From Legionellaceae bacterium (lineage in GTDB: Bacteria; Pseudomonadota; Gammaproteobacteria; Legionellales; Legionellaceae), in the NCBI GenBank assembly GCA_029212505.1, contig JARGOS010000001.1, forward strand, positions 471,930-535,929: a stretch of DNA of 64,000 nt, written 5' to 3'. The position numbers and the translations under genes were made by a program. This document shows, in pieces, positions 8,781 to 17,652 of this stretch. The notes beneath the pieces were generated by a model. It was not told the origin of the DNA and did not search any database. It saw only the letters and a program-made list of their open reading frames with translations. Numbering within the stretch: the stretch's first letter is position 1; each line of letters opens with the position of its first letter.

Positions 8781-8867
8781 TAATATAAGGACCTTAAAAG
8801 AAGGACCACATTTTATGGACCAACAAGATTCCATTGATCTTTTCCCGTTATCAATCGCTTCAGGCGA
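8781..8867 (+). repeat. leader and start of the ATPase gene, parent copy of 7825-7911
   Basis: This is the intact counterpart of the 87-bp truncated copy upstream. It includes the palindrome TAAGGACCTTA (8786-8796), two GGACC words, an AGAAGG ribosome binding site and the first codons of the ATPase. Conservation of the untranslated part in both copies suggests a recent duplication rather than selection. Confidence 0.75.
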
Positions 8868-9954
8868 AGCCTTTTGTAATCGAGTGGATGAAACTTCGCG
8901 CCTTGTGCATTGTATTGAGCACCGACGCCCTGTGCTGCTCGTGTCACCACGACGCTATGGCAAAACAAGTCTCGCGCTGCATGCGATTAAAAAAAGCAAG
9001 CTCCCATACGCGCATATTGATTTCTTTTCAGCCGTCGATGAACTGGATATTCAGCGGGCAATCTTGAATGGCGTGAGCAAATTAATCGCTTCGATGGAAA
9101 GTTTTCCTAAAAAAGCGCTAGCACTAGCCACAGATATTTTTGAAGGTTCACGTGTTCGCGCGGTTGTTAGTAAACTTGGTTTTTCGCTTGAAATTGATAG
9201 CAAAGTAGAAAAGCCATCTCAACATATCTTAGATGTATTGGAGCGTTTAGAAGATCTCGCCGTCAAAACAAATAAAAAACTCGTGTTGTTTTTTGATGAA
9301 TTTCAATGCATTGGGGAGCTTGCTCCAGACCAAGCGATGGAAGGGGTATTACGTCAAGTTGCACAACTTACGAAATCAATTTCATTTATTTTTTCAGGAA
9401 GCAATCGACATTTATTAAATCAATTATTTGATGATAGAAAACGGCCGTTTTACAAACTATGTGAACGCATTTCTTTGGATAGAATCCATCAGGAAGACTA
9501 TCAAATTCATATCGAAAATTCAGCAAAAATGACATGGGGAAGCTCGATGGAAATCGACGCGTTAGAAAGAATATTTTCTATTACGGAAAGGCACCCATAT
9601 TACTTGAATTTATTGTGCTCAAGACTCATGTATGAAAAGAAAAAACCAACGATAAATACGATTGAATCTATGTGGATTAAATATGTAAGTGAAGAACGAT
9701 CACATGTAGCATCTGAACTGGATCTATTAAGTAAAAATCAGAAAAAATTACTCACGATCTTAGCTCGATCTAATGGAACTTCAGCGCCTTTAGGTAAAGA
9801 CTTCATACACTTATCTAAGATGTCCAAAACAACGATTGACCAATCCATGACATTTCTTGAGCGTCATGATTATGTTAAAAAAAATGATGGGTTAACGACA
9901 GTACTTGATCCGTTAATTAAATCAGCATTATCAGGTAATTATATTTTGACATGA
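8815..9954 (+). CDS. AAA-type ATPase (archaeal ATPase/PF01637-like)
   Basis: 379 residues. Walker A is SPRRYGKTSLAL (GK at 49-50) and Walker B is KLVLFFDEFQ (about 158-167); IFSGSNRHLL follows as sensor-1-like text, and the C-terminal 80 residues look like a winged helix (SKNQKKLLTILARSNG, SKTTIDQSMTFLERHDYV). This order fits the single-domain P-loop ATPases of the archaeal ATPase family, often orphan or linked to mobile elements or defence, with unknown clients. Its stop overlaps the start of the epimerase gene by 4 bp (ATGA), implying translational coupling. The leader is partly duplicated upstream. Confidence 0.7.
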   Translation: MDQQDSIDLFPLSIASGEAFCNRVDETSRLVHCIEHRRPVLLVSPRRYGKTSLALHAIKKSKLPYAHIDFFSAVDELDIQRAILNGVSKLIASMESFPKKALALATDIFEGSRVRAVVSKLGFSLEIDSKVEKPSQHILDVLERLEDLAVKTNKKLVLFFDEFQCIGELAPDQAMEGVLRQVAQLTKSISFIFSGSNRHLLNQLFDDRKRPFYKLCERISLDRIHQEDYQIHIENSAKMTWGSSMEIDALERIFSITERHPYYLNLLCSRLMYEKKKPTINTIESMWIKYVSEERSHVASELDLLSKNQKKLLTILARSNGTSAPLGKDFIHLSKMSKTTIDQSMTFLERHDYVKKNDGLTTVLDPLIKSALSGNYILT

Positions 9955-10790
9955 AAATTTTAATTTTAGGTTATGGCTACGGCGGTTATTATTGCGCTAA
10001 ACAATTATTAGCTGCTGGGCATCAGGTGGTTGCTGTATCGCGGACTTATTCAGAGGATTATAGATTAGAGCACTTGAAGCATGTATGCCGTGATATTCGC
10101 TGCTTGAATCTTGATGTTGATGATAAACCTGATGCGATTTTGTATTGTGCTCCACCTTTGCCTGAAGGCGCGTGTGATACGCTGTTAGGTGAGGTTTTAG
10201 ATGGATTGATACGTAAAAATCTGGTGGCCAAGATTGTTTATTGGGGCTCAAGTGGTGTGTATGGCGATCACGCCGGGGAATGGGTGGATGAAGAAAGTAC
10301 CTGTCATATTAACTCGGATATTCAGCGTCGGCGCTTGGATGCTGAAGCTAAGATACAATTATTTGCACAAACCAACCAATTTGCCTGGTCTATTATGCGT
10401 GTTGCGGGGATGTTTGGTCCAGGGCGTATGCCGAGTACACATCAACCCGTGATTTATCTAGACGAAGCCCCGTACAGTAATTTAGTTTATATCGAAGATG
10501 TGGCGCAGGTTGCGATGCAGGCTGTTTTACATCCCACAGGGCTGGGTCTTGTGAATGTATCTGATGGCTTTCCAAAAAAAATGGGCACGCTACAACGCCT
10601 GGTGGCGGCGCATCAAGGTGAAACGGTGATAGAGCAGCACTATGCGGATGTGATGGCAACGGCAAGCCCGATGAAGCGTCATTTTCTTGTGGCATCGAAG
10701 CGGTTATCGAATAAAAAAATTCATCGATTATTGCCGAATATTAATTTTTCTGACTTCGAACTTAAGGTTAAAGCATGCTTGAAAAAATAG
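9951..10790 (+). CDS. NAD(P)-dependent epimerase/dehydratase-like protein (YeeZ type)
   Basis: 279 residues with an N-terminal dinucleotide-binding fold (ILILGYGYGGYYCAKQLL) and the extended-SDR feature YWGSSGVYGDHAGEWVDE, followed by SNLVYIEDVAQVA. This resembles the SDR family of nucleoside-diphosphate-sugar epimerase-like proteins exemplified by E. coli YeeZ, whose substrate is not known. It overlaps the ATPase gene by 4 bp and the following FAD gene by 16 bp, so the three genes are transcribed together. Confidence 0.7.
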   Translation: MKILILGYGYGGYYCAKQLLAAGHQVVAVSRTYSEDYRLEHLKHVCRDIRCLNLDVDDKPDAILYCAPPLPEGACDTLLGEVLDGLIRKNLVAKIVYWGSSGVYGDHAGEWVDEESTCHINSDIQRRRLDAEAKIQLFAQTNQFAWSIMRVAGMFGPGRMPSTHQPVIYLDEAPYSNLVYIEDVAQVAMQAVLHPTGLGLVNVSDGFPKKMGTLQRLVAAHQGETVIEQHYADVMATASPMKRHFLVASKRLSNKKIHRLLPNINFSDFELKVKACLKK

Positions 10791-11743
10791 CGATTATTGG
10801 GGCGGGTGTGAGTGGTGCTTTGTTAGCGCATCGTATACAACATCATTATGATGTCACCGTGTTAGATAAAGCTCGAGGGGCGGGTGGGCGTATATCTCGT
10901 CTCAAGAAAAATGACTTTTGTTTTGATAAAGGTGCACAAGATTTTTTGCTTCAAGATGAGCAGGCGATGGGTGTGATTCAACCCGCGATAAATTTAGGCA
11001 TGATTTCGCCATGGGCTCCACGTTTTATGATGCTAGATGGCTCAACTAAGCAATGGATAGATACGCAGCAAAAGCCATATTTTTGTGGTCACGGAAATTT
11101 AAATCAAGTGGTTAAATGGTGGCTGGAGGGGGTGCGTGTTCATTATTCGACGTGTGTCACCGAACTTCAACAACGTGGGCAGCAATGGTTTTTAATCACC
11201 GATAAGCACGAACGTTTAGGACCGTTTGACCGTGTGGTGATGACGCAACCGGTACCGCAAGTTTTACCACTTGCACCTGAATTTGAAACCGCGCTTGGCG
11301 ATGTGGCTTACAGCAGTTGCATGATGCTTTATCTCGGGCTTGAAAAGCCTCTGCCTTCTACCATGGCTGATGTGATTTTGAGTCATCAGACGGAGGCGCG
11401 TTGGATCATTCAAAATCATCGCAAACCAGGCATGCCGTCGTCTGAGTCTTTAACGATTCAATCCAAATCGCATGCTTATGATGAATTGAAACAAGCTTCA
11501 GATGCATTCAGTGTGCAGATGATTCAAGACGTTGAAAATATACTAGGTCAAACGTTAAATTTTGTATTGAAAGAGCAGCATATTTGGCGTTATGCAAAAT
11601 GTCTGAATGCACAAAACAAAGGGAGTTTGTGGGACTCAGAACGCAAGCTTGGGGTGATTGGCGATGCCTTAGGGCCAGCTACCTCTTCAGGCATTGAGTC
11701 GGCTATCTTAAGTGCGCTTGATGGGTGTGAACGGTTGATGTGA
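10775..11743 (+). CDS. FAD-dependent oxidoreductase, bacterial renalase-like
   Basis: 322 residues. IAIIGAGVSGALLAHRI is an FAD Rossmann motif, followed by DKARGAGGRISR (glycine-rich loop) and FDKGAQDF; the C-terminal FAD contact reads LGVIGDALGPATSSGIESAILSA. This layout is that of the short NAD(P)/FAD amine-oxidase relatives including bacterial renalases, which oxidise aberrant 2- or 6-dihydro-NAD(P)H. It has no signal peptide. Its start lies 16 bp inside the epimerase gene. The renalase role is a family inference. Confidence 0.68.
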   Translation: MLEKIAIIGAGVSGALLAHRIQHHYDVTVLDKARGAGGRISRLKKNDFCFDKGAQDFLLQDEQAMGVIQPAINLGMISPWAPRFMMLDGSTKQWIDTQQKPYFCGHGNLNQVVKWWLEGVRVHYSTCVTELQQRGQQWFLITDKHERLGPFDRVVMTQPVPQVLPLAPEFETALGDVAYSSCMMLYLGLEKPLPSTMADVILSHQTEARWIIQNHRKPGMPSSESLTIQSKSHAYDELKQASDAFSVQMIQDVENILGQTLNFVLKEQHIWRYAKCLNAQNKGSLWDSERKLGVIGDALGPATSSGIESAILSALDGCERLM

Positions 11744-11801
11744 TGATATTAGATCCTATAATATTTTGACAAAAGTCACACATTGTTCTATTGTTAGGCT
11801 T

Positions 11802-12098
11802 ATGAAGCTTAAAAAATTACAATATGATTTTTCACCTGAAAAAAATCAGGTGTTAATTGAAGAGCGCGGTGTTTGCTTTGAAGATATCGTGTCAGCATTA
11901 CATCATGGTCATTTATTGGATGTTATCGCTCATCCTAATGAGTCAAAATATCCTAATCAAAAAATATACATTGTTAATTTAAGTGGATATGTTTATTTAG
12001 TACCATTTGTTGTAAAAGACAAGCAAACAATTTTTCTTAAGACTATTTTTCCTAGCCGCAAGCTGACTAAAAAATATTTGGTTCATGGAGGTGTATGA
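11802..12098 (+). CDS. BrnT-family ribonuclease toxin
   Basis: 98 residues from the ATG at 11802. The text YDFSPEKNQVLIEERGVCFEDIVSAL, KIYIVNLSGYVYLVPFV and FLKTIFPSRKLTKKYL follows the BrnT-like toxin pattern (F-x-W/D-x-x-K-N near the N-terminus, a central beta-sheet and a basic C-terminal stretch). BrnT toxins cleave RNA and are neutralised by the downstream antitoxin. An upstream TTG would add 12 residues without a better ribosome binding site. It overlaps the antitoxin gene by 4 bp. Confidence 0.72.
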   Translation: MKLKKLQYDFSPEKNQVLIEERGVCFEDIVSALHHGHLLDVIAHPNESKYPNQKIYIVNLSGYVYLVPFVVKDKQTIFLKTIFPSRKLTKKYLVHGGV

Positions 12099-12394
12099 TG
12101 AAAAAGAAACGCGATAAATTTGATGTTAAACTCGATCAAGATGAGCGTGAACTGCTAGAATCTGTCGAGCGAGGGGAGTGGAATACCGTAAGCGATGTGG
12201 AGGAAGAGACGGTGCTTGCTAGAGAGGCTGCGGAAAATTTCTTACGTAAAGATGAACGTATTACGTTACGTATTTCAAGTGGCGATTTAGAACGTTTAAA
12301 ACAAAAGGCTGCTTATAAAGGGCTCCCTTATCAAACATTTATAGCCAGTGTTTTGCATGAATACGCAGCTGGGCACTTTAAAGACGTTGCCTAA
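12095..12394 (+). CDS. BrnA/CopG-type antitoxin
   Basis: 99 residues, the partner of the BrnT-like toxin. The C-terminal half (ERITLRISSGDLERLKQKA...GLPYQTFIASVLHEY) is a ribbon-helix-helix DNA-binding domain; the acidic N-terminal half (KLDQDERELLESVERGEW) is the likely toxin-binding part. Such antitoxins normally repress their own promoter, which would lie before 11802. The reversed order (toxin first, 4-bp overlap) is standard for brnTA. Confidence 0.75.
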   Translation: MMKKKRDKFDVKLDQDERELLESVERGEWNTVSDVEEETVLAREAAENFLRKDERITLRISSGDLERLKQKAAYKGLPYQTFIASVLHEYAAGHFKDVA

Positions 12395-12404
12395 AAGCAG
12401 TATT

Positions 12405-12440
12405 ATAAAAAAAGAAGGTGGGTTTTCACCCGACCTTCTT
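12405..12440 (-). terminator. intrinsic terminator of fis
   Basis: AAGAAGGT-GGGT (12412-12423) pairs with ACCC-g-ACCTTCTT (12428-12440), a 12-bp stem with one bulged base and a TTTC loop. On the minus strand the stem is followed by a run of seven T (the A-run 12407-12413), the classic form for ending fis transcription. On the plus strand there is no T-run, so brnTA would be served less well. Confidence 0.75.
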
Positions 12441-12470
12441 GTATAAAGTATTTATTTGGATAGGTATGGA

Positions 12471-12770
12471 TTATTCATCTGTAAGACGAAAATATTTGGT
12501 TCCAAAATAACGTTGTAATTTTTTGCGGATGGTTCCACGGCTAATGCCGAGAATTTTAGCAGCTTGCAGTTGGTTCCCACGACGACGTTCCATCACGGCT
12601 TGTAACAGCGGTGGCTCAACTTCGGCAAGAATCATATCATACAGATCATTGACAGGTTTGTTTTTATTTTCAGCCAAAAAACGATTGACGAGTTGGTAGA
12701 CCAAATCTTGCAAACCTTGCTCTTGTTTGATCGCGTCAATTGTAGCTGTGGGTTCAGTAACATTCATCAT
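12471..12770 (-). CDS. fis: Fis-family nucleoid-associated DNA-binding protein
   Basis: 99 residues. The C-terminal helix-turn-helix GNQLQAAKILGISRGTIRKKLQRY is diagnostic of Fis, preceded by the dimerisation helices (VEPPLLQAVMERRRG). Fis bends DNA and regulates rRNA, recombination and, in Legionella-like bacteria, growth-phase genes. Length matches E. coli Fis (98). It is not next to dusB, its usual partner in enterics, and appears to be transcribed alone with a strong terminator downstream. Confidence 0.9.
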   Translation of the reverse strand: MMNVTEPTATIDAIKQEQGLQDLVYQLVNRFLAENKNKPVNDLYDMILAEVEPPLLQAVMERRRGNQLQAAKILGISRGTIRKKLQRYFGTKYFRLTDE

Positions 12771-12865
12771 AACTTCCTTATTTCTTGATTAAATCAACGC
12801 ATTGTTCAAGCGTCATAACGGGTGTATCACATATAAAACGCTCAATAATTCTACCTGAAGCTAAA

Positions 12866-14065
12866 TTAAGAAGCTACCCCTTTTTCTAATTTTTGGGTAC
12901 TTTTTTTTCGGTCAAGTAAGCGCACAACCAATTCGGGGAGTGAGCAGTCGGCCTGCTCTTCTGAAAGGCTTTGATTGAGGGCTTTCAGCTCACGTTGAAT
13001 TTTACGCGTGAGCTTTTTTTTATCTGAATTTAAAAGTTCAGACAGTACTTGAGTGAGTTCGTCATGATTAAAATCATATTGTAAAAGCTCTGGAACAATC
13101 ATACGGTTGGTGAGCAAGTTGCATAAACCGATGTATTGTACGCGAAGAAAAATAGATGCTGCTAAATAAGCAATCAAACCAGTTTTGTAAATAATGCACA
13201 TGGGTTTTTCGAGCAGGGCGCATTCAAGCGATGCTGTACCTGAAGCAACCACAACCACATCACTGCACGTGATGACATGAGCCGCACGGCCCTCAATGAA
13301 GCTGCAGGGGACGTTGGTGGCATGCCAGTGCTTTTGTATCGTTTTGAGACTCAGTGTTTTTGCAATCGGAAGCACAACGTGTAAATCAGGAAAGTGTGCA
13401 CACAAGGTTTCAGCGACACGCGAGAGCACGGGCAAATGCCGCTCAATTTCATGGCTACGACTGCCAGGTAAGATAGCAAGCAGCTGCTTGTTTTCTGGCA
13501 AGCCTAAAGCTTGGCGCGTAGGGGCTTGCTCACGGCATGCGGCCAAGCTTTTAATCAAGGGGTGGCCGACAAACGACACGGGCACGGCGGCATCTTCATA
13601 GATTTTTTTTTCAAACGGAAAAATCACCGCCATGTGATCAACCGACGCCTTAATGGTATGAATGCGCCCAGGTTTCCATGCCCATAATTGAGGGCTGACG
13701 TAATATAAAATTTGAATGCCGAGTTTTTGTTTGGCAAATTTGGCAAGACGTAAATTAAACCCCGGGTAATCCACTAAAATAAGCAGATCCGGCTTGGTTT
13801 TTTCGAGATGCGCGCATATGGCACGAAAAGCTTGTTTGATGGTTTTAAAATGCCGCAGAACTTCGGTGATGCCGGTCACACCAAAACGCGCTAAATCGCT
13901 GATAAGATCAATGCCTTCGGCTTCTAAATGCTTACCACCAATACCGGTATACACCCAAGATGGATGGATTTGCTTCAGCTGCCTGACCAACGCTGCGGCG
14001 TGTTGGTCACCGGACTCTTCTCCGGCAACCAGCACGATATGTTTAGGCTTCTGCTGGTTCGGCAT
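12866..14065 (-). CDS. lpxB: lipid-A-disaccharide synthase LpxB
   Basis: 399 residues. LpxB condenses UDP-2,3-diacylglucosamine with lipid X to form the lipid A disaccharide at the inner membrane. Visible family features are VLVAGEESGDQHAAALV, YTGIGGKHLEAEGIDLI, DYPGFNLRLAKFAK, ILYYVSPQLWAWKPGRI, ILPGSRSHEI and ASGTASLECALLEKPMCIIYK. Length is slightly above E. coli LpxB (382), with a basic C-terminal tail. It overlaps the upstream oxidoreductase gene by 23 bp, so the two form an operon as in other gammaproteobacteria with this pair. Confidence 0.94.
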   Translation of the reverse strand: MPNQQKPKHIVLVAGEESGDQHAAALVRQLKQIHPSWVYTGIGGKHLEAEGIDLISDLARFGVTGITEVLRHFKTIKQAFRAICAHLEKTKPDLLILVDYPGFNLRLAKFAKQKLGIQILYYVSPQLWAWKPGRIHTIKASVDHMAVIFPFEKKIYEDAAVPVSFVGHPLIKSLAACREQAPTRQALGLPENKQLLAILPGSRSHEIERHLPVLSRVAETLCAHFPDLHVVLPIAKTLSLKTIQKHWHATNVPCSFIEGRAAHVITCSDVVVVASGTASLECALLEKPMCIIYKTGLIAYLAASIFLRVQYIGLCNLLTNRMIVPELLQYDFNHDELTQVLSELLNSDKKKLTRKIQRELKALNQSLSEEQADCSLPELVVRLLDRKKSTQKLEKGVAS

Positions 14066-15014
14066 GGTTGGTTGTTAAATTAAGTTGAATCATGTCAGAA
14101 ATTTGAGCCGCTGTTGAGAGCGCTTCGCGACCTTCTTCACCGGTGACTAATGGGGTTGTATCATTCATGATACAGTGCAAAAAGGCTTTGATCTCTTCGA
14201 GCAGCGCATCGCCTTTATCAAAAACGGATTGATGACGCGTGACATCAGGAATGCCGGGGAACATCTCGCCTTCGCCTTTGGTAAATACAGCCAGCTGCTT
14301 GTGATGATAATCGATCGAGATGTAGCTGTTACGCTGAAAAATGCGCGTTTTACGTTCGGTTTTAAAGCTCACACGACTTGCCGTTACGTTCGCAATGCAA
14401 TTGTTTTCGAAGGTAATGCGTGCATTCGCAATATCAATCGACGGCGAAAGTACAGGCGCGCCGTGTGCATCCAATGATTTGATGGGTGATCGCACCATGG
14501 TTTGAATGAGGTCAATATCATGAATCATAAGATCAAGCACCACGTTGACATCGGTGCCACGGGGATTAAACGGCGCTAATCGATTGGATTCAATAAACAA
14601 AGGCTTTTCTAAGTACTCATCGAGCGCTAAGCGTGCCGCGTTAAAGCGCTCCATATGACCTACTTGTAATTTAACTTGATGTTTTTTTGCAAGTGCAATC
14701 AGCGCTTCTGCTTGTTGTACCGTTTCGGTGATGGGTTTTTCTATCAGGACGTGAATACCGGCTTCGAGGCAATCTTTTGCAATAGCAAAGTGCGCATTCG
14801 TTGTTGCAGCAATGCAAACCGCATCCACAAGTCCAAATAAGTCACGATGATCACGATAACCGGGGACTTCAAACTCGTTAGATGCTGCTTCACAAATAGC
14901 GGCATGACGGTCGCAGACGGCGACGAGTTTTGCGTGTTTTAAAACTTGGATTTTTTGAGCATGAAAACGACCCAAGTACCCAACGCCGATGACGGCACAT
15001 CTTATAGGATTCAT
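14043..15014 (-). CDS. Gfo/Idh/MocA family oxidoreductase
   Basis: 323 residues from the ATG at 15014, placed directly before the NAD-binding motif CAVIGVGYLGRFHAQK. The family lysine sits in HVLIEKPITETVQQA, and VVLDLMIHDIDLI carries the catalytic-site His/Asp. Such proteins reduce or oxidise sugar derivatives. The position directly upstream of lpxB, with a 23-bp overlap, suggests a role near the cell envelope or lipid A, but the substrate is unknown. An upstream in-frame extension of 39 codons overlaps the divergent dnaB leader and is probably not translated. Confidence 0.8.
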   Translation of the reverse strand: MNPIRCAVIGVGYLGRFHAQKIQVLKHAKLVAVCDRHAAICEAASNEFEVPGYRDHRDLFGLVDAVCIAATTNAHFAIAKDCLEAGIHVLIEKPITETVQQAEALIALAKKHQVKLQVGHMERFNAARLALDEYLEKPLFIESNRLAPFNPRGTDVNVVLDLMIHDIDLIQTMVRSPIKSLDAHGAPVLSPSIDIANARITFENNCIANVTASRVSFKTERKTRIFQRNSYISIDYHHKQLAVFTKGEGEMFPGIPDVTRHQSVFDKGDALLEEIKAFLHCIMNDTTPLVTGEEGREALSTAAQISDMIQLNLTTNHAEPAEA

Positions 15015-15129
15015 AAAAAAAGCGGCATGATTTAATGTTGACGAATTATTACACCTTATGATGTTTATATCAATTGCATTTCTAGTTACACTATATAACA
15101 GTCCAAATAAAAACAAACGAAGTAAACTC

Positions 15130-16527
15130 ATGGTAGAAACTGAATCACGTATGCAGAAAAAAACAACGGATATATTAAAACGCCCACCTCATTCGGTCGA
15201 AGCAGAGCAGGCGATTATCGGTGGGTTAATGCTCGATAACGAAACGTGGGATAAAATAGGTCATATACTATGTGAAGAGGATTTTTATCGTACTGAAAAT
15301 CGCGTCTTATTTCGTGTGATTGCGCATTTGGTTGCAAAAGAGCAACCGTTTGATGTGGTGACGGTGATGGATAGCTTAAAATCCAGTGATGATGAACATG
15401 TTGTCGGTGGTGAAGCGTATTTGTTTGATCTTGCGAAGAACACACCCAGTGTTGCGAACGTGGTGGCGTATGCAAAAATCGTTCGTGAAAAATCGGTGCA
15501 ACGTCAGTTGATTGCAGCCTCGGGGGAGATTGCCGATGCGGCGTATCATCCCGGTGAACGCGAAGTGTCGGACTTGCTTGATTTTGCAGAAACACGCGTT
15601 TTTTCTATTGCAGAGCAAACGGCTAAAGAAGGCGGCCCTGAAGGCATGCAGTCGATTGTGGTGCGTGCAGTTGAAAAAATTGATGCATTATTTCATCAAG
15701 GCAGTGCGATCACCGGTGTTCCTACGGGATTGACCGATTTGGATGAAATGACCTCGGGACTCCAAGAATCAGATTTGGTGATTGTCGCGGGTCGGCCATC
15801 GATGGGTAAAACCAGTTTGGTGATGAATATTGCGGAACATGTGGCGATTGAGGCTAAAAAACCCGTGCTTGTGTTTTCGATGGAGATGCCATCCGACTCC
15901 CTTGCGATGCGTATGATGTCTTCACTTGGGCGAATTGATCAAAATAATATTCGAACGGGTAAATTAAACGATGATGATTGGTCGCGGGTCACATCAACCG
16001 TGCATATGCTTTCAGAAGCGCCTATTTTTGTGGATGACTCACCGTCCTTGAGTCCGGCTGATTTGCGTGCACGTGCAAGGCGTTTGGTTAAAGAACACGG
16101 TTCTTTGGGCCTGATAGTGATCGATTATTTGCAGCTGATGAAAGTTCCTGGGTTTCGTGCTGATAATCGCGCCGCTGAGATCTCAGAGATTTCACGTGGT
16201 TTAAAAGGCCTGGCGAAAGAATTAAAAGTGCCTGTGATTGCTTTATCTCAGCTCAACCGAAGCCTTGAGCAGCGCCAGGATAAGCGTCCGGTGATGTCAG
16301 ATTTACGTGAATCGGGTGCGATTGAGCAAGATGCGGATTTAATTTGTTTTATTTATCGTGATGAAGTCTATAACGAAGACAGCCCCGACAAAGGCACGGC
16401 TGAAATTATTATTGCCAAACAACGAAACGGTCCTATCGGTCGTGCCAGAGTTGCTTTTTTAGGGCAATTTACACGTTTTGAAGATTTAGCATTCCAAGGG
16501 TATCAGGGCCAAAATCAGGGAGAGTAA
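15130..16527 (+). CDS. dnaB: replicative DNA helicase DnaB
   Basis: 465 residues from the ATG at 15130. DnaB is the hexameric helicase that unwinds DNA at the fork and loads DnaG. The N-terminal domain begins PPHSVEAEQAIIGGLMLDN, the RecA-like domain has Walker A GRPSMGKTSLV, the box VFSMEMPSDSLAMRM, Walker B LIVIDYLQLM, and the terminal DADLICFIYRDEVYN. A 24-codon upstream extension is unlikely because homologues start close to MVETES/MQKKT. It is followed 3 bp later by alr, a common gammaproteobacterial pair. Confidence 0.95.
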   Translation: MVETESRMQKKTTDILKRPPHSVEAEQAIIGGLMLDNETWDKIGHILCEEDFYRTENRVLFRVIAHLVAKEQPFDVVTVMDSLKSSDDEHVVGGEAYLFDLAKNTPSVANVVAYAKIVREKSVQRQLIAASGEIADAAYHPGEREVSDLLDFAETRVFSIAEQTAKEGGPEGMQSIVVRAVEKIDALFHQGSAITGVPTGLTDLDEMTSGLQESDLVIVAGRPSMGKTSLVMNIAEHVAIEAKKPVLVFSMEMPSDSLAMRMMSSLGRIDQNNIRTGKLNDDDWSRVTSTVHMLSEAPIFVDDSPSLSPADLRARARRLVKEHGSLGLIVIDYLQLMKVPGFRADNRAAEISEISRGLKGLAKELKVPVIALSQLNRSLEQRQDKRPVMSDLRESGAIEQDADLICFIYRDEVYNEDSPDKGTAEIIIAKQRNGPIGRARVAFLGQFTRFEDLAFQGYQGQNQGE

Positions 16528-16530
16528 TGC

Positions 16531-17622
16531 ATGGCGAGACCGACTCGGATTGAAGTGGATGTTGATGCGTTGCGGCATAATTGCACGCGTGTTACATCGT
16601 GCGCACCGGGGAGGAAAATGATCGCGATGGTTAAGGCCAATGCGTACGGGTGTGGGGTATCGGCTGTGGTTCCGGCACTCGATGCCCATGTGGATGCGTT
16701 TGGTGTGGCATGCTTTGAAGAGGCGCGTGCGCTTCGAAAATTTACCTCTCGCACCTGCGTTCTTATGCAGGGTGTGTTTCAACAGCATGAATTATTTGAT
16801 TTAGCTGATGCGGGTTGTGAACCGGTGGTGCATCAGCTAGAGCAGCTTGCTTGGATTCTAGAAACGCCTTTACCTCAAGCCATTCGTGTGTGGGTTAAAG
16901 TGGACACGGGCATGCACCGGCTTGGGTTTGATGTCCCTACGGCACAAACCGTGATTGCAGCGCTTAAAGCTTGCCCCTGGGTGCAAGACAATCTTGGTGT
17001 CATGACGCATCTTGCCTCGGCAGATGAGCCGAGCCATGCTCAGAATCAAGCGCAATTAGCTTTATTTAATCAGCTTGATTTAAGCCAGGGTGTGTTTGAA
17101 CGCAGCATCAGTAATTCAGCAGCAATTTTATCGTGTCCTGAAGCCTTGGCCGACGTGGTGCGTCCTGGCATTATGCTCTACGGTGTTTCACCTTTTGCAG
17201 ATCAAACAGCCGCTTCACTTGATTTAAAGCCGGTGATGCGATTTATTTCAGAAATAACTGCGATACATACGTATACCGCAGGTGAGCGTGTGGGTTATGG
17301 TGGTACGTGGAAAGCACAGCGAACATCAAGAATAGGTGTGGTGGCTGCAGGCTATGGCGATGGTTATCCACGGCATGTAGCGCCTGATACACCGGTGTAT
17401 ATTAACGGTCAGTACGTACCGGTTGTTGGACGCGTATCGATGGATATGCTTACGGTCGACTTAACTGATTTTGAAGCGTCTAATATTGCGTTGGGTACGC
17501 GGGTTGAATTATGGGGTGCGCACCTTCCTGTGGAACGTATTGCGCGTGCAGCAGAAACGATTGGGTACGAGCTTATTTGCCAAATTTCTCCAAGAGTGCG
17601 TGCCAAGGCCGTGATTATATAA
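16531..17622 (+). CDS. alr: alanine racemase
   Basis: 363 residues. Interconverts L- and D-alanine for peptidoglycan. The PLP lysine is in MVKANAYGCG, the substrate-handling region is VKVDTGMHRLGF, HLASADEP is present, the C-terminal catalytic tyrosine is in RVGYGGTW, and VGRVSMDMLTVDL follows. GGGAG precedes the ATG by about 8 bases. Start spacing after dnaB (3 bp) indicates co-transcription. Confidence 0.95.
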   Translation: MARPTRIEVDVDALRHNCTRVTSCAPGRKMIAMVKANAYGCGVSAVVPALDAHVDAFGVACFEEARALRKFTSRTCVLMQGVFQQHELFDLADAGCEPVVHQLEQLAWILETPLPQAIRVWVKVDTGMHRLGFDVPTAQTVIAALKACPWVQDNLGVMTHLASADEPSHAQNQAQLALFNQLDLSQGVFERSISNSAAILSCPEALADVVRPGIMLYGVSPFADQTAASLDLKPVMRFISEITAIHTYTAGERVGYGGTWKAQRTSRIGVVAAGYGDGYPRHVAPDTPVYINGQYVPVVGRVSMDMLTVDLTDFEASNIALGTRVELWGAHLPVERIARAAETIGYELICQISPRVRAKAVII

Positions 17623-17652
17623 ATGCTGGGATTATATAGGGATATAAATATC

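Noticed and set aside
13296..14078. Antisense ORFs over lpxB
   Set aside because: They run opposite to a well-supported gene and show no domain or start signal.
15015..15131. 39-codon N-terminal extension of the Gfo/Idh oxidoreductase
   Set aside because: It precedes the NAD-binding motif without similarity and overlaps the dnaB leader; the ATG at 15014 matches the family start.
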